DNA of 9,827 bases from an uncultured bacterium (lineage in GTDB: Bacteria; Bacillota; Clostridia; Oscillospirales; Acutalibacteraceae). The translations under genes were made by a program, and so were the position numbers. The notes beneath the pieces were generated by a model that saw only the letters and a program-made list of their open reading frames with translations, did no database searches and was not told the origin of the DNA. Where the stretch lies: the NCBI GenBank assembly GCA_905215855.1, contig CAJMRT010000055.1, forward strand, positions 1 to 9,827, given 5' to 3'. Within the stretch, counting starts at the first letter, position 1. Each line of letters opens with the position of its first letter. Positions 5,107 to 9,827 of the stretch are shown here, piece after piece.

Positions 5107-8100
5107 AAAGAAAATCTATACAGTCGCAACCGCACATCTCGACACCGTTTGGAGCTGGGACTTTGAAACTACTGTAAGCAAATATATCTACAACACACTT
5201 GTTGACAACTTCAAGTTGTTCAAAAAATATCCTACATACACTTTTTCATTTGAAGGCTCATACAGATACGAGCTGATGGAGGAGTATTATCCGGACCTTT
5301 TTGACAAAATGAAAGAATATATAAAACAAGGAAGATGGAATGTTTGCGGTTCATCATTTGAAAACGGAGACGTAAACATTCCGTCACCTGAGGCTTTGTT
5401 TAGAAACATTCTTTTCGGCAACTCATATTTTGACAAAAAATTCGGAAAAAAAAGCGTTGATATATATTTGCCGGACTGCTTTGGCTTCGGCTGGGCATTG
5501 CCGAGCATCGCAAGTCACGCCAATCTGATGGGATTCACCACCCAAAAGCTCGCTTGGGGCAGTGCCTACGGAGTGCCGTTTGACATAGGTCGATGGAGAG
5601 GCGTAGACGGCAACGAGATATATGCGAGTGTAAATCCTCACGACTACTACTTTACGCTCAAAAAATTGCGTGACTGGGATTTTGTCCAAAACAAACTGAA
5701 AGAGAATGAAAAATACGATCTCGATATGACTTATATTTTCCACGGAATCGGTGACCGTGGCGGCGCACCCAAGGAAGAAAGCGTAAAATTTGTTGAAAAA
5801 GAAATAAGCAAAAACAACAGAAGTGATATTGAGGTTTTGGCATCTTCAGCCGACCGAATTTATCACGATATTGACGAAAATTTCACACCGGAGCAAAAGG
5901 CGAAGCTCCCTGTCTGGAACAATGAGCTGGTTATGAAAGACCACGCAGTAGGCGGTTACACTTCCAGAGCGGTGGGAAAACGCTGGAACAGAAGATGTCA
6001 GGAACTGGCTGACATTGCAGAAAGAGCAAGTGTAACAGCATCTTATCTCGGCATCAAAGAATATAACAAGAGTGCTATCGACATAGCCTGGAAAAGGTTC
6101 ATTGCTCACCAATTCCACGATGATATTCCGGGTACAAGCTGCCAAAGAGTTTACAGGCGTTCATGGAACGACTATGCCGTGTCAATGAATCAATTTGCAA
6201 ACGAGCTGGAAGCTTCTGCATCGGCACTGGCACTGAATATGAAAACAGATTTTTGCAAGGGTACACCTATTATGGTATACAACCCGATTGAGTCCCAAAG
6301 GCAGCAGACCGTAACTGCCCGACTGAGCGGTATAGGCAATAAAAATGTGAGAGTGTTCAATGATGACGGAAACGAGATTAAGAGTCAAGTTATAAACCGA
6401 ACCAACACTTATACCGAAATTCTGTTCATTGCAGATGTAAAGAGTCTCGGTACAAGAATTTATGATGCGAGAGTAAGCGATATACCGTGCGACGCAGAAA
6501 GTGCTGTTTTCATCTCAAAGAACAGAATGGAAAATCAAAAGTATATCGTCACCCTAAATCCAAACGGCGATATTGAGTCAATTATTGACAAGGAACAAAA
6601 CAATTTCCAAATTCTGAAAGAGCCTGTTTCTCTCGGGCTGCTCAAGTACAACGGCTCACGCGTTTGGCCTGCGTGGGAAATGGATTATAACGAAAACAAA
6701 AATGCGGCAGACAGAATCCCCGTTAAATCTAAAATGCAAATAATCGAAAACGGCCCATGCCGTGTCGCATTCAAGGTTACACAGCGTGACAAAAAGAGTA
6801 CCTTTACAAACATTATTGCACTTTCGGACGGCGGAAAATGTGTAGAGGTATATTCCGAAATAGAATGGCAGTCTCTGCGCACATTGGCAAAAGAGCAATT
6901 CAGCTTTAATGTAAGCAACGGCACAGCCACATTTGACCTTGGACTCGGTGCAATAAAAAGGCAGAATATGTGCGACAAACTCTATGAGGTACCTGCTCAA
7001 AATTGGGCAGACATTACAGACAAAAACGGAAAAAGCGGTGTATCCGTAATCAGCGAATGTAAATACGGCTGGGACAAATTCAACGACAGCACGCTGAGAT
7101 TTACCGTTCTGCACACGCCTAAGCACAACTATCGAATTGACTCTATGCAGTCAATGATGGATTTGGGGCTCAACAGATATTCATTCGCAATTTTCAGCCA
7201 CAAGGGAGATGTCGGCACAGACACACAGCTTGAGGCACGAAAATTCATTACTCCTATGACTGCATATATTTGCAAAAAGCACAACGGAGCTTTGGGTACA
7301 AATTATTCTTTCGGCAGTGTTTCTTCCAATGATGTCATTGTTCGTGCTATCAAAAAAGCCGAAAACAGCGATGAAATTATCATAAGGCTCAATGAGGGCG
7401 CAAACAAAACCATAAACAAATTTTCGCTCACACTCGGAAACGGCATAGAGGATGCAAAAGAAGTTTTTGCAAGTGAAGAATACAAGGGCAAGGCTGAAAT
7501 AAAGGACGGAAAACTTATTACAAGCTTTAACCCATACGAAATCAAAAGTTTTGCACTCAAGCTAAAGAGCGGTGAAAAGGTAAAAGCGGAAAAGGCTGTA
7601 CCGATTGAACTGCCTCTCGACAAAAATATTATCACAAAGCAAGGCAAATGCGGCGACTATGACTATACTGTTCCGTTTGAAATTGTGCCTGATGAAATCA
7701 ATTCAAACGGATACAAATTCATCATTAACAAGAATGGAAACAACGCTCTTACTGCCTCTACACAAAAGATAAATACGGGCAGTAAAGACAGCAAAATTGC
7801 ACTCCTTTGTGCCTCATTGGTCGGGGATAAAGACGCCGAATTTGTCATAAACGGCAGAGAAGTAAAGGCAAAGGTAAATTCCTGCTTTGAGCGTTTTGCA
7901 AGATGGGATTTGTACGACTTCGGTGAAACCGCATATATCAAAAAAGGCAAAATCGCATATGAAGCAACCCATTGTCACAAAAACGGCAAGGATGAAATTG
8001 CAAAAAGTATGTACTTTTACATTGTCGAATTTGATGTGCCTAAAAACAGCACCGTCATTTTGCCTAATGACAGCGACATTGTAATTTTGGCGGCTTGCTC

Positions 8101-8281
8101 ACTGCACGACGGAAAAGCAACTCTCGCCGCTCCTGTCTATGACGAAATCCAAAACAACAGACCTTTTACATTCAAAATGAGCAAGAAAGAAAAGGCTGAA
8201 TACATCTTAGGTAAATGTGTATGGAATCTAAACGACAAAGACGAGTTCATAAAAGCCAATAACAGAGGTAAAGAAGAATGA
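5096..8281 (+). CDS. GH38 alpha-mannosidase, cytoplasmic, with C-terminal extension
   Basis: A 1061-residue retaining alpha-mannosidase, which releases alpha-linked mannose from oligosaccharides using a bound Zn2+ or similar metal. Key residues are visible: the metal pair His14/Asp16 in TAHLDTVW, the nucleophile Asp127 in PDCFGFGWALP, HGIGDRGG (216-223), and the metal-site block HQFHDDIPGT (His338, His341, Asp342). Domain order is a catalytic barrel (about 7-255), a three-helix middle domain (about 270-365, with GGYTSRAVGKRWNRR), and a beta-sandwich region (about 390-825, with NWADIT, CKYGWDKF and FTVLHTP). A further 200 or so residues (about 835-1040) look like an extra beta-rich domain. There is no signal peptide, so it acts inside the cell on imported glycans. 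ATG 5096 is kept because the conserved core begins almost at once; GAGG at 5080-5083 is spaced a little wide (12 nt), and the 11-nt overlap with the preceding gene may help initiation. The next gene overlaps by 4 nt. Confidence 0.93.
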   Translation: MSNKKKIYTVATAHLDTVWSWDFETTVSKYIYNTLVDNFKLFKKYPTYTFSFEGSYRYELMEEYYPDLFDKMKEYIKQGRWNVCGSSFENGDVNIPSPEALFRNILFGNSYFDKKFGKKSVDIYLPDCFGFGWALPSIASHANLMGFTTQKLAWGSAYGVPFDIGRWRGVDGNEIYASVNPHDYYFTLKKLRDWDFVQNKLKENEKYDLDMTYIFHGIGDRGGAPKEESVKFVEKEISKNNRSDIEVLASSADRIYHDIDENFTPEQKAKLPVWNNELVMKDHAVGGYTSRAVGKRWNRRCQELADIAERASVTASYLGIKEYNKSAIDIAWKRFIAHQFHDDIPGTSCQRVYRRSWNDYAVSMNQFANELEASASALALNMKTDFCKGTPIMVYNPIESQRQQTVTARLSGIGNKNVRVFNDDGNEIKSQVINRTNTYTEILFIADVKSLGTRIYDARVSDIPCDAESAVFISKNRMENQKYIVTLNPNGDIESIIDKEQNNFQILKEPVSLGLLKYNGSRVWPAWEMDYNENKNAADRIPVKSKMQIIENGPCRVAFKVTQRDKKSTFTNIIALSDGGKCVEVYSEIEWQSLRTLAKEQFSFNVSNGTATFDLGLGAIKRQNMCDKLYEVPAQNWADITDKNGKSGVSVISECKYGWDKFNDSTLRFTVLHTPKHNYRIDSMQSMMDLGLNRYSFAIFSHKGDVGTDTQLEARKFITPMTAYICKKHNGALGTNYSFGSVSSNDVIVRAIKKAENSDEIIIRLNEGANKTINKFSLTLGNGIEDAKEVFASEEYKGKAEIKDGKLITSFNPYEIKSFALKLKSGEKVKAEKAVPIELPLDKNIITKQGKCGDYDYTVPFEIVPDEINSNGYKFIINKNGNNALTASTQKINTGSKDSKIALLCASLVGDKDAEFVINGREVKAKVNSCFERFARWDLYDFGETAYIKKGKIAYEATHCHKNGKDEIAKSMYFYIVEFDVPKNSTVILPNDSDIVILAACSLHDGKATLAAPVYDEIQNNRPFTFKMSKKEKAEYILGKCVWNLNDKDEFIKANNRGKEE

Positions 8282-9687
8282 ATGATGAACTGAAATTCAC
8301 GGTTATCAGCGACACCCATTACTATTCAAAAAAGAATTTTGTGGACGGCTTTGACAAAAACAAAAAGCCAAAGCCGGGCCAGCTCTTTTTCAGCAGGAGC
8401 GAAGAAATCGTTGAGCACACCTTTGACTGCTTGTGCAAAAATGATACGCCGGACATTGTTCTCATAAGCGGTGATCTTACATATAACGGCGAAAGGACCT
8501 CTCACGACGAGATGAAAGCCGCTCTGAAAAAGCTGCAGCAAAAGGGCAAGAGAGTGTATGTCATAACCGCAACCCACGACTATACCTCTCCTCGTATGCC
8601 CACATACGGCATAGACAAAAACGACAAGTATATAGAGGTTGAGTCAGTAAAACGAACACAACTTTTGAAATATTACGGCGATTTTGGCTATAACAACGCC
8701 ATCGCAAAGCACAAAAGCACAATGTCGTATGTGGCACAGCTTGCAGACGGGTACCGCCTGTTTGCGCTCAACGATGACTACGGCGATCCCGATTGCGGAT
8801 TCAGCGACGAACTGATGAACTGGGTAAAAACAGAAGCGAACAATGCAAAAAGAGACGGTCAATACATTATAGCAATGACACATCACCCTCTTGTGCCGCC
8901 GTCGCCTATATATGCGGCTGTTGCAAAGGGTGATATGCTGAGTGAATATGAGCTGCGCAGGAAGCAGCTTTCCGACTTAGGCTTTGATTTTGTGCTTACC
9001 GGTCATACGCATATGCACAACATTTCTTATTGCAAAATAGGAAACAAAAAGTTTTATGACATTTCTACAGCGGCATTAACGGGATTTCCGCCGTATTATC
9101 GCCAAATAGTGCTGAACAAAGAACAGAAAAAAGCAGAAATAAAAACCATTTGTGCAGACTGCGCAGACAGCATCGATACAAACGGGCTTGCCCTCGAGGA
9201 GTACACAAAAGACTTGTTTTTGGGCGTTGTATCAAAAGCACTGTACGATGCCGAATATGACTACGACAATTTTGCCGACTTTGCCGTAGGCATGAGTATC
9301 TCTAAGGAAACGAGTAAAAAATACAAGCCCATTATTCACCGTTTTGCTAAATTTCTAAATCATCTTACATTCGGAAAGGTATGGCACTTCGTTCGTTTTT
9401 CGAGTGGTGTAAGCAAGAGCGAAATAAGCAAAATCAGCTCAAAAAAAGTAGTCCCCTTTGTTATCAACATTGCGGCAAATCTTTACAGAGGCGACGGAAA
9501 CATACCTACTTCCTCCGCAGAATACAAAATGACATGTTCAGTGTTGAAGAAAGCCGACCGTCTTGCAAAACCATTCGGTAAAAAGCTCAATTCAATCGGC
9601 CTATCGAGTATTAGTGAGGTTGTTTTGCCGCTGGTAAACAGAGGTGCGGACAGCGACAGAAACGCTACTGTTTATTTTGGAGAATAA
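8278..9687 (+). CDS. Calcineurin-like metallophosphoesterase with altered third motif
   Basis: A 469-residue soluble protein of the calcineurin-like phosphoesterase superfamily, which hydrolyses phosphomono- or diesters with two metals. Motifs seen in order are VISDTHYY (Asp12, His14), LISGDLTYNGE (Asp66), ITATHDYT (residues 97-103), MTHHPLVPP (His202/His203) and LTGHTHMH (His243, His245). The third motif is normally GNH[DE], whose Asn is a metal ligand; here the equivalent is ATHD with Thr99. The phosphoesterase core ends near residue 290. A further 180 residues of mixed helices (about 300-469) have no recognised match. The gene starts inside the mannosidase stop (ATGA overlap) with AGAGG at 8264-8268, 9 nt upstream, showing tight coupling. 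A role in removing phosphate groups from an imported mannose-containing glycan is plausible but inferred only from context; a nucleotide or lipid-linked substrate is equally possible. Confidence 0.87.
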   Translation: MNDELKFTVISDTHYYSKKNFVDGFDKNKKPKPGQLFFSRSEEIVEHTFDCLCKNDTPDIVLISGDLTYNGERTSHDEMKAALKKLQQKGKRVYVITATHDYTSPRMPTYGIDKNDKYIEVESVKRTQLLKYYGDFGYNNAIAKHKSTMSYVAQLADGYRLFALNDDYGDPDCGFSDELMNWVKTEANNAKRDGQYIIAMTHHPLVPPSPIYAAVAKGDMLSEYELRRKQLSDLGFDFVLTGHTHMHNISYCKIGNKKFYDISTAALTGFPPYYRQIVLNKEQKKAEIKTICADCADSIDTNGLALEEYTKDLFLGVVSKALYDAEYDYDNFADFAVGMSISKETSKKYKPIIHRFAKFLNHLTFGKVWHFVRFSSGVSKSEISKISSKKVVPFVINIAANLYRGDGNIPTSSAEYKMTCSVLKKADRLAKPFGKKLNSIGLSSISEVVLPLVNRGADSDRNATVYFGE

Positions 9688-9689
9688 AA

Positions 9690-9827
9690 ATGGATAATCA
9701 TTTAAAAACAAACAAAAAATTCGGAAGCATATTAAAAGATTCTGAGGCTAAAACCCCGTGGCACATAATGCGGCTGCTCTCTTTTTTAGCATCCCTTGCT
9801 GTGTTGTGCCTGCCGATGTTTTATGCA
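9690..9827 (+). CDS. Membrane protein, N-terminal part only (cut by window end)
   Basis: An open frame of 46 codons runs off the right end. ATG 9690 follows the phosphoesterase stop by 2 nt, and GGAG at 9679-9682 gives 7 nt spacing, so it is very likely the next gene of the operon. The visible protein has about 26 polar, lysine-rich residues and then a hydrophobic helix (about residues 27-46, MRLLSFLASLAVLCLPMFY). The helix and its approach resemble the first membrane segment of the zinc-ribbon protein at 4483-5106: both share a P-x-x-I-x-R-L-x-S-F pattern and a later proline. No zinc-ribbon is present here. Function unknown. Confidence 0.7.
   Translation, partial: MDNHLKTNKKFGSILKDSEAKTPWHIMRLLSFLASLAVLCLPMFYA

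Noticed and set aside
5096..5160. Possible secretion signal on the GH38 enzyme
   Set aside because: The N-terminus enters the catalytic core at once (IYTVATAHLD) with no hydrophobic leader or lipobox, so the enzyme is cytoplasmic.
6656..7126. 156-codon minus-strand open frame inside the mannosidase gene
   Set aside because: It lies wholly within the strongly supported GH38 gene, its translation is rich in Cys, Phe and Val with no recognisable motif, and no ribosome binding site or promoter supports it.
7303..7647. Minus-strand open frame with serine/leucine/phenylalanine-rich, membrane-like translation
   Set aside because: The composition is the expected mirror of Lys/Glu-rich codons in the GH38 gene on the other strand; no independent gene signal.
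1..9827. CRISPR array, tRNA or rRNA genes
   Set aside because: No regularly spaced repeats, tRNA-like cloverleaf or conserved rRNA sequence was noticed on either strand; the only non-coding stretches are 1-277 and the 1455-1627 control region.

Overview
This 9.8 kb window looks like chromosomal DNA from a gut-type, AT-leaning Firmicute, probably a Clostridia or Oscillospirales member. The grounds are strong GGAGG-type ribosome binding sites, short overlapping genes, proteins that resemble clostridial families, and a Tn916-type integrase remnant at the left edge. The taxon is inferred from gene style; there is no rRNA or other marker gene in the window.

Left flank (1-611). There is no intact gene here. 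Two terminator-like hairpins (stems 23-56 and 123-151) are followed by the beginning of a tyrosine-recombinase (integrase) gene that stops after 30 codons (278-370). An 84-codon frame (360-611) overlaps it; this frame is interrupted by two TAG codons but otherwise reads like real protein. This looks like the scar of a decayed integrative element.

Regulator and control region (606-1627). An AraC/XylS-family regulator is encoded on the minus strand (start judged to be 1454). It is divergent from a long plus-strand operon. The 173-bp gap between them holds a good promoter for the regulator, a weaker candidate promoter for the operon, and a perfect 13-bp inverted repeat (1521-1561) that is the best candidate operator.

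Operon (1628 to past the right end). In order it encodes a family 4 glycoside hydrolase (NAD- and metal-dependent), a GPH-family (MelB-like) cation/sugar symporter, a zinc-ribbon protein with four predicted membrane helices, a large cytoplasmic GH38 alpha-mannosidase, a calcineurin-like metallophosphoesterase, and the start of another membrane protein cut by the window end. Four of the five internal junctions are tight: 8-, 11- and 4-nt overlaps and a 2-nt gap. The exception is the 37-nt gap after the GH4 gene, which has no terminator. The genes are therefore most likely co-transcribed and partly translationally coupled.

The simplest model is that alpha-mannoside-containing oligosaccharides or glycoconjugate fragments enter intact through the cation symporter. 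GH38 and GH4 then cleave them in the cytoplasm, and the phosphoesterase may remove a phosphate-ester decoration, with the AraC protein sensing the sugar. The parts that do not fit a standard sugar operon are the zinc-ribbon membrane protein placed between transporter and mannosidase, the phosphoesterase with an altered metal-binding motif, a GH4 enzyme without a visible phosphotransferase system, and a second membrane protein whose first helix resembles that of the zinc-ribbon protein.
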